Assembly (NCBI GenBank): GCA_025618425.1
Contig: CM046844.1
Location: forward strand, 16,316,920 to 16,380,919
DNA length: 64,000 nucleotides
DNA from: Heliocidaris tuberculata
Taxonomy: Eukaryota > Echinodermata > Echinoidea > Camarodonta > Echinometridae
Direction: 5' to 3'
In this document: positions 1 to 11,030 of the stretch, in pieces
How the letters are laid out: each line of letters opens with the position of its first letter
Position numbering within the stretch: position 1 is the first letter of the stretch
Notes under the pieces: model-generated
Databases searched by the model: none
Seen by the model: only the letters and a program-made list of their open reading frames with translations
Told to the model about the DNA's origin: nothing
Translations under genes and position numbers: made by a program

Positions 1-379
1 TCACATCAGTTATATTCGACCCTCGTCTGTGTGTATTACGGTATAAGGCTGTATTCGAGCGCACTGAGCGCCGGTGACTCCCATTCTGACTTCATTTCTG
101 AACGCACACGGTACCGCCTAGCTTGAATCTTCCTCGCAGCTCTTATTTTTTTTAGACTCATGAAAAGACCTATCATCGTCTGAAATGATTTCCATTTATT
201 ACTGCAGCAAATATAATTGGATTAAATTGAAGTTCAGTTTGTGAATTGCATGTTTAAAGTTCTAAATTGCAATATATTAGTGCTAAAATTAGTTTGGAAA
301 ACCCCGAAATCCAAAAATGCAAACCCGGGTTTCAGCGTGACGGACGGGGACCGGTCGGGGAACCGTTTCGACTCAGGCC

Positions 380-410
<31 letters not shown>

Positions 411-867
411 CCTGTTTCTCTCCCTCTCTCTTTATCTGTCAATAATTTTATTTCATTATCTAACTCTCTCTTATTCTCCCTATTTCTATATCTCGTTTTC
501 TTTCTCACCATTGCTCTCTTACACACAAGCAATCCTTCCTCTCTCTATCTCTCTCTCTTCTCTCCATTTGGACGCTCCCCTACCTCCCACATCTATACCC
601 CTTTCCCATTTCTTCAAAGTATAGATCTCACTCGTCTCCTGAGAAAAACTAAATTTTTGTCCAATTCAATCAGGAGCACTCAAGAAGTGCTCAAATTTTG
701 AAAATTCAACCAAAGTCACACACAAACACACATAAGTGCTGCAGAATGCAGACACTATTACGCTCTCAATCTAGCTGAAGAACAGCTAGACATCATTGAT
801 ATATTAATCAATTACTATATAAATTCAGAATATGATTCTTCTTATTCATATTATTATTCTTATATAC
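1..867. other. Non-coding: presumed CCDC150 intron with simple repeats and a transposon end
   Basis: No exon is recognised. The stretch holds an isolated end of the hAT family seen at 9477-10664 (ACTCAGGCCTA ending at 382), an alternating TA tract at about 383-403, and a CT-rich tract at about 417-597. Open frames here are made of low-complexity S/L/Y residues and are not credible genes. Confidence 0.5.
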
Positions 868-3800
868 CTGTGTGTCTATTACCAGCTTGGCTTGTTTCTC
901 CACCTCTGTGTGTAATTCACTGCATGTCTTCTTAGATGCAGCTAATGCTGATGCAAACACCTACAGATACAAGAGATTACAATACTCATTATCACAAAGA
1001 TAAGTCATGATGTTGTAAAGGTGTCAGACAAAGAATCAAAATTTAGAAAAGGAAAGTCAATGTTGATTTTCGACAAGAATGATAAAATTCCACTAGTACA
1101 GCAGCATGAATAATTCGAAAGTCATGTGTTTCTTGTTTTTTGTGTGTGTGTTTTTTGGGGGGGTGTTTTATTTTTTTTGGTGTGCACCTCCATAGAGTGG
1201 TAGCCTCTCCCATTTAGGCTCTGAAGTTTATCTTTTTAGGTAATGATTTTGTTTGCATTTTGCTATTTGTTCTTGTTGATATTTTATTGGTCAAGGAACA
1301 GTGTAGACAACTTATAAGTATTACTTTGGTCTAATTTTTGTGTATTTTGAATAATTTTTGTATTTTTGTATTATTTTGGATTTAATCTTAATTTTCCGGT
1401 AAACCGTGCGCTTAGAAACATCCGTATTAAGCGCCTAATAATTGTATTGTATTATTATTATTATTATTATGATAATTATAGGGATAATTTCAAAGAAATT
1501 TCATGAGATTGTCATCACCCAAGTGCTTAATATTTTCATAAATAATAACTTGTAGTGTAGAAAAATAGTTACACATGACATAGGGAATTGATTAGGTTGT
1601 AACCCACCTTGTTCTGTTCCAGTTGCTCTACTAATTTCTCATCTTTTGAGGCTTCAAATAACGAATAAATGTAAAAACAAAGAACAAGGTTTAGAATATC
1701 ATACAACTGTATTTAAATGGAATAGGGAACATCTTCAAAACCAGCATATGTACATCCCTGGTACTATTTATTTATCTTCAGTATAAGAAAAAAAATTTAA
1801 AATATTGATAACATTTTCCATTATACAGTTTATCATTATCATTGATCACTCCTGCCAATATCACTGATTATCATTCTTAATCATGAATCTACTACCTCTG
1901 ATGCAACAGGTGGATTTCTGCTAGAATCTGTAATCATTAACTCACTGGATAGTGAGTCCGAAAGAATAGTGAATATTACATGTTTCATACTGGAAATAAA
2001 ACTGCCAAAAGCACATTAAGTATGAAAACATTGTTTCAAATATATCAATATATCTTTCTATCATACCGAGATATTCTGTTCCTTGGGTATCCATGGCCAG
2101 GGGCCTGTTTCATAAAACTTGTTTTAAATAACAAGTTATGATAACTGTTATAAGCTACTGAAATCATTGCATTTGATGGGCTGTGAGAAAATTTGTCATA
2201 GAAATGCGGCAGTTGTTCTTGATAACAAGTTTTATGAAATGGGGCGCCAGGGTTGGTATTCTGAAAACTAAGTTATCTTTTAAGTTAGTAAAACAATGTT
2301 AACTGTCATAACAATCAAAATTATGACAACACATTGGTTAATGTCTGGGCCAAGCTCGCTACAATCGCGTAAAGTTGAAAGAGACGTCTGTGCAAGCACC
2401 AATGATAAGTGTTCATTCCCCACAATTTCAGTTCGTTATGATAAACAACATCGATTTTCTTAACTTAAAAGATAACATCGTTTTCCGAATACGGCCCCGG
2501 GGTTGCACTGAAACGGTTTTAGTTGGCGCAATGGCTCAGGTAGAGCAGTGGTCTTATAATGTAACTGGGAGGACCCGGTTCGAAACCAAGTGGATGCGCT
2601 TAGTGCCCTTTGGTAGAGGACTTAAAGCTGTCGTTCCCCTGGTTGCTTAGTTACAAGCATACAAATGCTTTCTTAGCAATCAGGTAAACTAAACAATCAA
2701 AAACCATCAAACCATCAAACACAAAATCAATAAGTGAGGTAAATAAAGAAATTTAGGAGCTTACCTAGTTCAGCCTTGAGTGATTTGAGAGCTTCCTCTA
2801 TCGCTTTCCTTCTTGCGCTCTCCTGATTCTTCTCTTCCAATAGTCTAGCTCCTTCGTGCCTCAGCTCTATGCAGTTCTCATTCATAGACTGCACCTATAT
2901 TATGTTGCAAGGTGAAAAGTAATAATTGTACAGGTACTCCTCATAGGATGTCAAATATTACATTATTTCAGTCAGAATTCTCCAATATTATGGAATAACA
3001 TTCATTTTGTTATCATTCTTACATGTACTATTATCATCACCATCATCATTAATGATGATGATGATGATAATAATAATTTAGAAAATAATAATAATAGAAA
3101 TGATAATAATAAGAATTAAACATTTTTAATGCACTACATATGACCTGAAACAGATTGCAACATTCATGAGCATTAATTCTATTTTCTCAAAAATGAATTA
3201 ATAAAAGAGTACACTGATTGACTGATTGACTAGTGATTGATTGACTGACTGATTAATTGATTGATTGATTGACTGACTGACTGACTGATTGATTGATTGA
3301 CTGCCTGACTGACTGATGGATTGATTGATTGATTGGTTCACTGATTGATTAAATGATCCTCCTTACCTCTCTCCTCTCAGTTTCAAGTATTGACTCCATT
3401 TCAACTATTCTCTGTAAGAGTGTGGCATGCGACTCTTCCAGGCTGGCACGAAGACTAACCTCTCTTCCTAACTCTTCTCTCAACTGAAAAATAAAAATGG
3501 CACGATGAAGTGATTACATGCTCTCTGTCTTACTCTTCAATACATCAAAACCTTATGAAATAATATGTATATCTTCAGTACAATAAAATTACATGTAAAA
3601 CAGCCTTCAGGACTACATTTACTTACAACCACTTCTCCCATGATCAATGATGCATAAACCTATCATAAACTGACCTCTTTCTGAGAACGGGGAACGACTC
3701 TGTCACTTTATCTATTCAATATAGCTGAACAATTTCATTGTAGTTCAATGTCAGATTTCAAAATAGAAATTAAAAAATCTACTTCATCAAAGTGATTTGG

Positions 3801-6800
3801 TAAGTCTGTAGAGGCTTGATAAAATGTGAGCTGCCTAGCCTTACATGCTATCTGTGTATGTAATATGGTGTAAAAATGAAGCACAGGGGGAAAAAAAAGC
3901 ACTTCAAAATCATCATGTGCTTCACAAAAGTAAACATATGCAAGTGACCGGAAATGCCAGACTCATTTTCCCCCATAGACTCAGTGTTAGACTAAAGCGT
4001 ATGGCCATACACTTTCATAAATGGGAATATTCAGTCATAGATATTTTAATAATAGCATTTTATGTTTGAAAACCTTTCTATGCCTGGCTATTTATTCATC
4101 CTTCTGAACATCATTATACAAGACAGATATCAAAATTCAACAATTTATTAAATCAAGCCTCCACAAAGTTACCAAATCCCTTTAATATAGATACACATAT
4201 GCCATACACTTCTTTCACTTCATCAGCCCCGTGTGTATATACTTATATTACTCTTTTAGTTCAGTACTTCAGTTGTAAACTCCCTTTTAAGAACAAATCA
4301 AATATTTGTCTTAATCAACTTTGAAAATTCCCCTACCTCGTTTACTCTCTTTGCAAGTTTTTGTTTTGCTATTTGGATGTCTTCATATCCAACAGTGAAG
4401 CCAGACTGCATGTACATAGCAAAAAGTAAGGAAATAGAAGGAGAAAGGCACATCATTAATACAAACTAAATATAGTAAATTATAGTATAGTATAGTAAAG
4501 TGTGTCCAGAAAAAATTACAATCAACATGTGGGTATAGATTACGAAAAAAGTCATGTAATATGAAAAGTCATACTGGATCATGAAACTATAACTATTTCT
4601 CTACCAGTCAGTAAAGACTGGTATGAAATATAAGGATATAAAATGAATCTTGAATCCAAAACAGAACAGTTCATAACTTCTTCTTTAAAAAAAAAAAGGA
4701 GGGGGGGAGTTTGTGCTTAAAAAAAAGAAAAAAAGAAGAGAAGCACCTGTCCTATATTGCTCAAGTAGCAATTGAGCTTTAGGTTTAGTGTTAGGTTAGG
4801 TTTAGGTGTAGTGTCAGGTCTATAGTTGAAGTTAGGAATTCAGTTAGTGTTAGATATCAACCACAGAGTGTTTGTGGCCCAAGCATGTGTCCTACAACCA
4901 ATTTGCTTTAACCATTCTTTATTATCATTCGGTTGACACGTCACATGCTCAGGTGACAATTTCTCTGCGATCAATATCTTACACAAACCGAATTCTTAAC
5001 CTCTACCCTAGACCAAACACTACACCTGACCCTAATCCTAAACCTAAACCTAACATAAAACCAAACTCCAACCCTAACCCTATCCCTTTATCTTTGTTGA
5101 TATAAAGCCAGCAGTAATTATCACTAGGCTAGTGAATGTCGGAGCACCTATCATTACTTACATTAGCTAAACTAACCTTTGTATAAGCAGCATCATTCAA
5201 TGCAGCATGAAGTCTTCTGGCCTCATCTTCTGCGGCTCTCAGGGCATCCGCTCCATCTTTGCATTCTTTCTTGGTCTTTTCCAACTCCTTGTTCAACCGA
5301 TCCACCTCAGTGTGATGCGTCTCTGTCAGCACGTCAACCTGTTCTTTCAAGGTCCCAGCTTCCTTCTTGGCCAGATCTTTGGCTGTCTACATTTGGAAAT
5401 CCAATAAGATAAAGGAGAATAAAAGGGGCAAAAAACAAAAATCAAAAATGATTTTCATTTAATTTTGTGATTAATAAAGACAGATTGTAGAAACAAGTGT
5501 CTAATGTGTTCTTCCTTGCTGCATTCTTAGTCAGATCTCTGGCTGTCTACATTTGGAAATTCAATATATTTAAGAAGGATCAAACGGGAAAAAAAAACCC
5601 AACAATAATAAATTGTAATTAGAGATTGAATGAGAGACAAGAGTCCATGCATTCTTTGAAGGTCCTTCCTTCATCCGTAGCCAGATATTTTGCTAGCTTC
5701 ATTTGGAATGTCAATAAGAGAAAGGACAAGCAAAGGATGTTTTACTTATAGTTCAGGGACAAAATCGTATAGAAAAACAGACATACAAGGTCAAAACCAA
5801 AAGGATGACAAAAGAAGAGAGTACTGCAACCTTCATCAACATCTTTTCATCAACCTGCTGACTACCAAATTCTCTCATTCTCAAAGGCGTTCCTAGAGGC
5901 AATGGTTTAAAGGAAGAGGATTCAATAACATGATATAGGCTAATACATTGCTCCAGAATCACAATTTTAAAATCTGATATGACAGACTGTTTCCAACCAA
6001 ATATCAGCTTGCAGAGTTCCATGGAAACCACAATAGCAACAATACAATATTTCACTGAGCTATGCAAATCTGGAATACCCACTATGTATTGCAAGTGTGT
6101 TTGACAACAAAACTAACCCACTAGAAGTAAAACAAAAATAGAATTTAAAAAATTGGTATGTATGTGGTGTATAATTTGTCATGAGAATTCTGCTAATTGC
6201 AATTTACATTTTCATATCATCCTTAGGATGAATGGCAATTACCAAACAATTTTTTTTCAATGGAAAATTTGAGATGAGTCCATAAGTCAAAAGAGTACTG
6301 TATATACCATATATTTTGCGCGGGTTTTATTTTTGCGAATTTCGCGAATCGCGAGTTTGTCGCGAATTTAACAACATGCCAAAATATTGAAGTCGGATGA
6401 ATTTGTTGTCTCCTGGTCAGAAATTCACCACTTCGCTTTGCAAAAGTACATCATCACCGCTGTTTGTAGATTTGAGAATTTTCCGACCGCAAATTCAACC
6501 ACTCGCGAAATAGTCTGGTTAGTCCTATTCGCGAAAATTTATGGCCGCGAAATTTATGGCTTATGCAGTATACTGTAAGCTTGAAGAAAAATTTTATTCA
6601 ACATGACTTTGCCATTTAGAATCATATTGCAGCTACCTGCATGGAGCAAAAGTTGAGTCTCAGTGTCTGGATCTGGCTCTCATTCCTGCACAATCTTGCC
6701 ACCAGCGTCTGGTAGTTCTTGTGGAGAACCTCCGTCTCCGCTGACCTTGGGATAAACGGCTGGACAGGTTCCGGGGATTTTATCCTCTGGGAATTTCCAT

Positions 6801-7718
6801 GTGGCAAAAATCAAAAGAACAACTGAGTTTATTTAATCTCTATTTTATTTTGAAACTACATGATTGGAACAATAGATGTTTCTGTTGTAAAGAGCAGAGT
6901 ACAACCTTTCAATAACTTCAATGCCCAAAATACTAAAGAATCAAAATGATATTTTGAAGTTGAGGAATGAAATAATGAAATATACATGCCAAATTCTCTG
7001 ATGTAAATTTGTAACTGATCATATTCTTTTTATCTTTAGGTTTTTTTTAGAGAAAGAAGCAATTTTTTTTTCCTTTCCCAGATAAATGTGTAAGATATTA
7101 CAGCTACATGTATATGCAGAAACACATCCTAACGCTAACATCATGATGCACATGGGCCCCCAAATTTTAATTCTGAAGCCCAAAAGAAACTTCAAGCGGG
7201 GGAACATGTGTACAGACCTTAAAATCTACAAGCAGACCCCTCTGAAAAAAGGTGGTGCGGAGTGTGGAGCTCTCATGTAGCTAATGCTTTACAAAGTAAC
7301 TTAAAGGTAGTTAAAGGTTAAAGATAAATTTGAGTTCTGGTCATGTGATTACATTATGAAAGAAACCGTCTCGAAGCATTTTTTACTATGATGTTCTTCA
7401 AAACTGACATAAATGGAATGAGGAAGCTCACAAATTATTTTTTACCTTTCCCATAACTCAACCTTCTCTTTAAAGGTCAAGTATGTCGGATTCTACAAGT
7501 AAAAATAGTTGTGTTAATCTTACCGTGGAGTGACCCGTCTGCTCTCCACCTCCATTCTTCATCTTGTCCGATCCCTTGAAACCTAGTTCTGATAGCTTAT
7601 GGACAAGGCTGATTGTCTCCTTTTCTGCCACATCCAACTTCTTCTGCAGGAGATGAACTGTAGCCTCTGGAGACGATCGTCTGAGGCGACTGGGTGGAAG
7701 AACTGCCTTGGATGTCAT
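868..7718 (-). CDS. CCDC150: Coiled-coil protein CCDC150 orthologue, N-terminal 317 residues (gene continues past the left edge)
   Basis: Seven coding exons on the minus strand: 7524-7718, 6637-6786, 5177-5386, 4337-4405, 3367-3483, 2765-2894 and 868-947. All have GT/AG borders and reading phase carries through (65, 50, 70, 23, 39, 43+1 nt and 27 codons). The start ATG at 7718 begins MTSKAVLPP. The product aligns block by block with remembered vertebrate CCDC150: a leading heptad region (VHLLQKKLDVAEKET), a second block (VLHKNYQTLVARLCRNES), then coiled coil rich in E, K, R and L. Human CCDC150 is about 1100 residues, so roughly the first 30 percent is here; no later exon is visible in 1-867. 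The family is cytoplasmic and coiled-coil with poorly defined function. For exon 7 an AG at 948-949 keeps frame, whereas the AG just before 960 would give a stop. Introns carry MITEs and relic copies of exon 3. Confidence 0.87.
2101..2247. mobile_element. Foldback MITE, GTTTCATAAA family, copy 1
   Basis: Short inverted-repeat element in a CCDC150 intron. The left end TGTTTCATAAAACTTG is matched in reverse by CAAGTTTTATGAAAT at the right. The core contains a conserved sequence (ATCATTGCATTTGATGGGCT on the plus strand) that recurs, inverted, in the copies near 40.7 kb and 63.1 kb. It is non-coding. Confidence 0.6.
2250..2500. mobile_element. Inverted-repeat MITE in a CCDC150 intron
   Basis: Roughly 35-base imperfect inverted ends: GGTATTCTGAAAACTAAG followed by TTATCTTTTAAGTTA on the left, and TAACTTAAAAGATAA followed by TTTTCCGAATACGG on the right. 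It abuts the previous MITE directly. There is no coding content. Confidence 0.5.
2523..2600 (+). repeat. tRNA-like SINE head remnant
   Basis: Contains Pol III A-box-like TGGCTCAGGTAGAGC and B-box-like GGTTCGAAACC about 35 bases apart, typical of a tRNA-derived SINE promoter. No full cloverleaf with matched acceptor stem is evident, so this is a remnant and not a tRNA gene. Confidence 0.4.
3216..3352. repeat. (GATT/GACT)n tetranucleotide microsatellite
   Basis: About 135 bases of interspersed GATT and GACT units immediately downstream of exon 5 (3367-3483) of CCDC150 in transcript order. The mixture of two related units suggests slippage plus C/T substitution. Confidence 0.85.
4745..5150. repeat. 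Element with degenerate telomere-like TTAGGT/ACCTAA tracts in opposite orientation
   Basis: The left half (4778-4860) is rich in TTAGGTTTAG-type units and the right half (5000-5090) in CCTAAACCTAAACC-type units, so the two halves are roughly inverted. The units are variable and not uniform hexamers. Related tracts flank ZMYND12 exons at 41.65-41.72 kb and 43.92-44.02 kb. Confidence 0.45.
5510..5715 (-). repeat. Two relic tandem copies of the CCDC150 exon 3 start and its acceptor
   Basis: Bases around 5510-5565 and 5655-5715 repeat the junction of the preceding intron with exon 3 (about 5351-5407), spaced roughly 150 bases apart. The third copy read on the minus strand gives LAKYLATDEGRTFKECMDS against the real TAKDLAKKEAGTLKEQVD. 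The second gives TARDLTKN. Neither has a usable downstream GT donor in frame, so both look like decayed exon fragments. Confidence 0.65.
6296..6577. mobile_element. CGCGAA-rich inverted-repeat MITE
   Basis: Ends TACTGTATA (left) and TATACTGTA (right) with related CGCGAATT-type motifs just inside both ends. It sits about 60 bases from exon 2 of CCDC150. The interior is locally CpG-rich compared with its AT-rich surroundings. Confidence 0.5.
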
Positions 7719-7843
7719 CTTATCTTAGAAACTGAACACTGGCCAGAAGTGGACTCATATGGTCTGGATTCTTATATAGGTATTCAACACAGTCATCTGG
7801 AAGAAGAAGAAGAAAAGAAAATTTTTAAAAACTCTATTTCCAT
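7719..7843 (-). promoter_or_regulatory. Likely 5' UTR/core promoter stretch of CCDC150
   Basis: Between the CCDC150 start codon and the hAT element at 7844 there are 125 bases. On the minus strand a TATA-like TATATAAG lies at 7771-7778, about 53-60 bases before the ATG, which would place a transcription start near 7745. This is a motif match only. An upstream non-coding exon beyond the transposon is equally possible. Confidence 0.25.
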
Positions 7844-8629
7844 TAGTGCTGGTGTCGGCATGGAAAATCTATGTCGCCATGTCGCAATAAAATTAACGCC
7901 GATGTCGACATGTGTCGACATCTGGACATGAGTCAAACAAGTCTAAACTCGGGTCGCTCCCGTAGTGACCGTACACTATTAAACTAGAGTTACCCGACAC
8001 AAATTCACAAGAGCTTTACATGGAATACATGCACTATGTCCTCACGGGCTCACACTCGCAGTCATACTCACTTACAGTTCTCAAAGATGCACATTGTCAA
8101 CTATTTGCCCCAAAATTTGTTTTGTATGATCCAATTTATCAAGCATTAATGAAAGTCATGCGGTGCGAGTCAGCTAGTGTCGCATATCTAGGCATGTACA
8201 TGTACGTAATGTATACCGGTACCGGTCGCAGCTAGATACGCAGCGATCGTGTCGCGCGCGCGCGCTGTTAATGCGTACGTGAAACAAATCACGTACGCGC
8301 GCACGACGCCACGGCGAGGTACGGGTACATAAACCTAGTCTACGCGACACACTCGTTGACTCGTAGACGCATAACTAATTGTCATTTTATCACTGCAAAC
8401 ATGCGGCGTGCCGTGATAAATTGCTGTCTATGATTTGTGTGGATGATTGTATGCAACTTTTCAGGTAAACTTTACTCTTCTTGTGAGTGACCATGACGTA
8501 TGTATAATATGTATATAAGACCCATTTTATGTCGCCATCGAAGCATGCGTGTCGACATGTCGGCAAAAGTCCAAAACCAGTACTTTTGTCGCCATAGTGG
8601 CGACATCAGGCGTGTCGATACCAGCACTA
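7844..8629. mobile_element. Non-autonomous hAT-type element (786 bp) with perfect 8-bp duplication
   Basis: Terminal inverted repeats start TAGTGCTGGTGTCGG and end CGATACCAGCACTA. The flanks ATTTCCAT at 7836-7843 and 8630-8637 are an exact 8-bp target-site duplication, the hallmark of hAT insertion. Internal motifs include repeated GTCGACAT and a CG-alternating patch near 8252-8266. No transposase is encoded. A shorter relative is at 26459-27061. It lies just upstream of CCDC150. Confidence 0.85.
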
Positions 8630-8956
8630 ATTTCCATATGGTGCTATTTACCTTTAATACCAGCAGTATTTTCTAAACCTTTGCTTCTTATTTTAAATCT
8701 ATTTCACAGATTTTAAAACTGTTTGTGAGTATATATATATATATATAATATGTTAAATACAAAGTCCACGTGTTGGTAGAATATCAAAAAACAAACTATT
8801 AGAAATTTCATGCTTTTATCCAACTTCTTTATTTCCTCTCACGAATTTTCGACGGTATTCACACCGTCTTTATCAAGTGAATGACAAACTTTCGAAATTG
8901 TATCCATGTAGCGTTTCCAAGACAATGCGCAATTAGTTTATAAGTAACCAGGCGCA

Positions 8957-9420
8957 TTGTCTTGGAAACGCTTATCTTATCGAGAGGGTAACAAACAATG
9001 CGGCAAAACAAGGTGTCAAATATGCAAGCACATGATTCTTGATCAAAGTATCAGGCTTTCTGAAAAATGCAGAATCAGACCCCCTCCATGTAACTGTGAC
9101 GTAACGAATGCTGTGTATGCTATCAAATGTGCTAAATGCCCGAATGCCCTGTACATAGGAGAAACTCTCAGATTTAGAGAGAGATTAACAATCACAAGAG
9201 CAGCATTGCTCGCAACCTCCATCACCCTGTGGCAGAACACTTCAATACAGCTGCACACTCAGTGAGCGACCTACAATGCTGTATTCTTAGAGACGGACTC
9301 GTGTCGTTTGAAGGCCGACATTTGTACGAACTCAAAATGATCGTAAAAAATGAGAGCTTTAAGAAGCCAGGCAAGAACATAGACATGTCCTGGCTGACTA
9401 ACTACACTTTCTTTCGTTAA
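8957..9420 (+). pseudogene. Penelope-like GIY-YIG endonuclease domain, frameshifted
   Basis: The first part reads CGKTRCQICKHM (cysteine-rich linker), then VYAIKCAKCPNALYIGET, the GIY-YIG signature of Penelope-like endonucleases, then an arginine-rich RFRER. Near 9184 a one-base loss moves the reading frame. The other frame continues NNHKSSIARNLHHPVAEHFN and HSVSDLQCCILRDG and ends SWLTNYTFFR with a stop at 9418-9420, the expected family C-terminus. The reverse transcriptase is absent, so this copy is dead. Confidence 0.78.
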
Positions 9421-9476
9421 TACTCCTTATATTCTATAGCCAGGCATCTACTCAAACACCAATTTGACGTTTCTAT

Positions 9477-10664
9477 TAGGCCTGAGTTGGAGCGGTCGGT
9501 CCGCCGGTGCCCGACCGATGCTGGCGGTCACCGGTGCGATTTTGTTCAGACCGGTGCACCGATGAAATAAAGAAATACATAAGAAAATGAGTTTAATGAC
9601 TATACAAAAGACTCTGCAAATTTACCAGCTTACTAACTAAATTTCTTCACTTTCTGAGTGTCTTTCTTTTCTCTTTTCAGCCACAGTTTACAAGAGATGA
9701 TTCGAGGCTTCGTAGTTCGTACCACTCCAAAGTACCAGTCAGAGTCGAGTCGCGTCATGCGCGCGCGCTTTACAGCTTAGCTAGCTTTCTAGCTGCAAGA
9801 GCATGCAGCGCTAGAGCTAGGCAGCGAGCTTGCGCGCCGAATATCGAATGCTAATTGCCATGCCTGCGAAACCATATCTGTGCGAAACAACTTCAAACAA
9901 GCATGCACGCAGGAAGTTAATACTGTACTGCAAAATGCACGAGATTTTATATGAGCGAACGTCTACGAGTAACTGAACAAGAGAAGAATGTTTATGGAGT
10001 GAAATCACTATGGTTGATGGAATAAGAAAACATTCAAAGCAAGCACAGTGAAATGAGTGAATCTGTTCTACCATTATCCTTTGATTATTATCTGATAAAT
10101 AATTTTAAAGGAGATTGGTTTTGTGTGTTAACGGACTTACGTCAGTTCTAACTTCTCTCTTTTTTCTCTCTCTTTAATATTCAAAGCTGAGCCCCCTTTT
10201 TATCTTTCCGCTTTCATCTCTCGCCCTTCTCCCCCCCCCCCCCCTCTCTCTCTCCCTCTCTCTCTCTCTCTTTCGCACACGCGCCAGGGGTCCGTCTTAC
10301 GATATACTCGGCATTATTACCAGCCGAGTTCGCCCGGATCAATATATCCTGTCGCTGTGAATGACGTGGTCGGCTAGGCTGGGCGGGCTAAAATGAGCTT
10401 ATCATTTAGTCCAGCAGAATTGCGCCCCGCTGACTCTGACTGGTTCTAAAATTCTTGTAATATAAATATTATGTTTTTTTAAGATCTCTCATGTTTTCCC
10501 TCAACAACAATCAAAAACATGCTCTTTCCCGATGCGGGCGGCGCGTTATATGCAGCTTTTTTGCACCACATATTTTTTCATGAAATTTCATCGGTCCACC
10601 GGTCTCCGCCGAAAAATCACCGGCGGGCACCGGTCAAAAAAAAAAACGTTATGACTCAGGCCTA
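9477..10664. mobile_element. hAT-type element (1188 bp) nested in the Penelope-like element
   Basis: Inverted ends TAGGCCTGAGT and ACTCAGGCCTA, with similarity continuing roughly 100 bases inward around repeated ACCGGTG motifs. Exact 8-bp duplication GTTTCTAT at 9469-9476 and 10665-10672. The interior has CG-rich stretches, a C-run plus CT repeat at 10221-10272, and no recognisable transposase. It is younger than its host element. Confidence 0.82.
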
Positions 10665-11030
10665 GTTTCTATTATGACGTCTTATTTCCATTATGACGTT
10701 TTAGTAATTATAATGCTCTCGCTCACTTATCATGCGCCTTGCGCTTATAAGCGCCACTTATATTATTATACGCTTTGGGTCATAATCTACAAACGTGTAT
10801 TTCAATTGTGACGTCTTCGTGACGTTTTTAAGATATTTTTGAGCTGTAAAGCGTTTCCAAGACAATGCGCCCGGTTACCTTATAAACTAATTGCGCATTG
10901 TCTTGGAAACGCTACATGGATACAATTTCGAAAGTTTGTCATTCACTTGATAAAGACGGTGTGAATACCGTCGAAAATTCGTGAGAGGAAATAAAGAAGT
11001 TGGATAAAAGCATGAAATTTCTAATAGTTT

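Larger units (their letters stand above)
8793..11030 (+). mobile_element. Penelope-like retroelement, 5'-truncated, with inverted terminal arms
   Basis: Inverted arms of about 181 bp (8793-8973 and 10850-11030) match almost base for base. Inside is the C-terminal part of a Penelope-like polyprotein (8957-9420). The arms contain CTTGATAAAGACGG, a short loop, then ACCGTCGAAA, which resembles the hammerhead-ribozyme core reported in Penelope-like terminal repeats; two core positions differ. Each arm also holds a smaller inverted pair built on GCGTTTCCAAGACAATGCGC. An inverted partial terminal copy at the 5' end is typical of this class. The body is split by a hAT element at 9477-10664. Confidence 0.75.

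Noticed and set aside
3216..3352. Regular short repeats that might suggest a CRISPR-like array
   Set aside because: Units are 4 bases with no spacers; this is a eukaryotic intronic microsatellite.
8020..8235. 71-codon open frame with a near-identical twin at 26635-26850
   Set aside because: Both lie inside copies of the same non-autonomous hAT element; their similarity reflects shared repeat ancestry, and there is no transposase-like motif.
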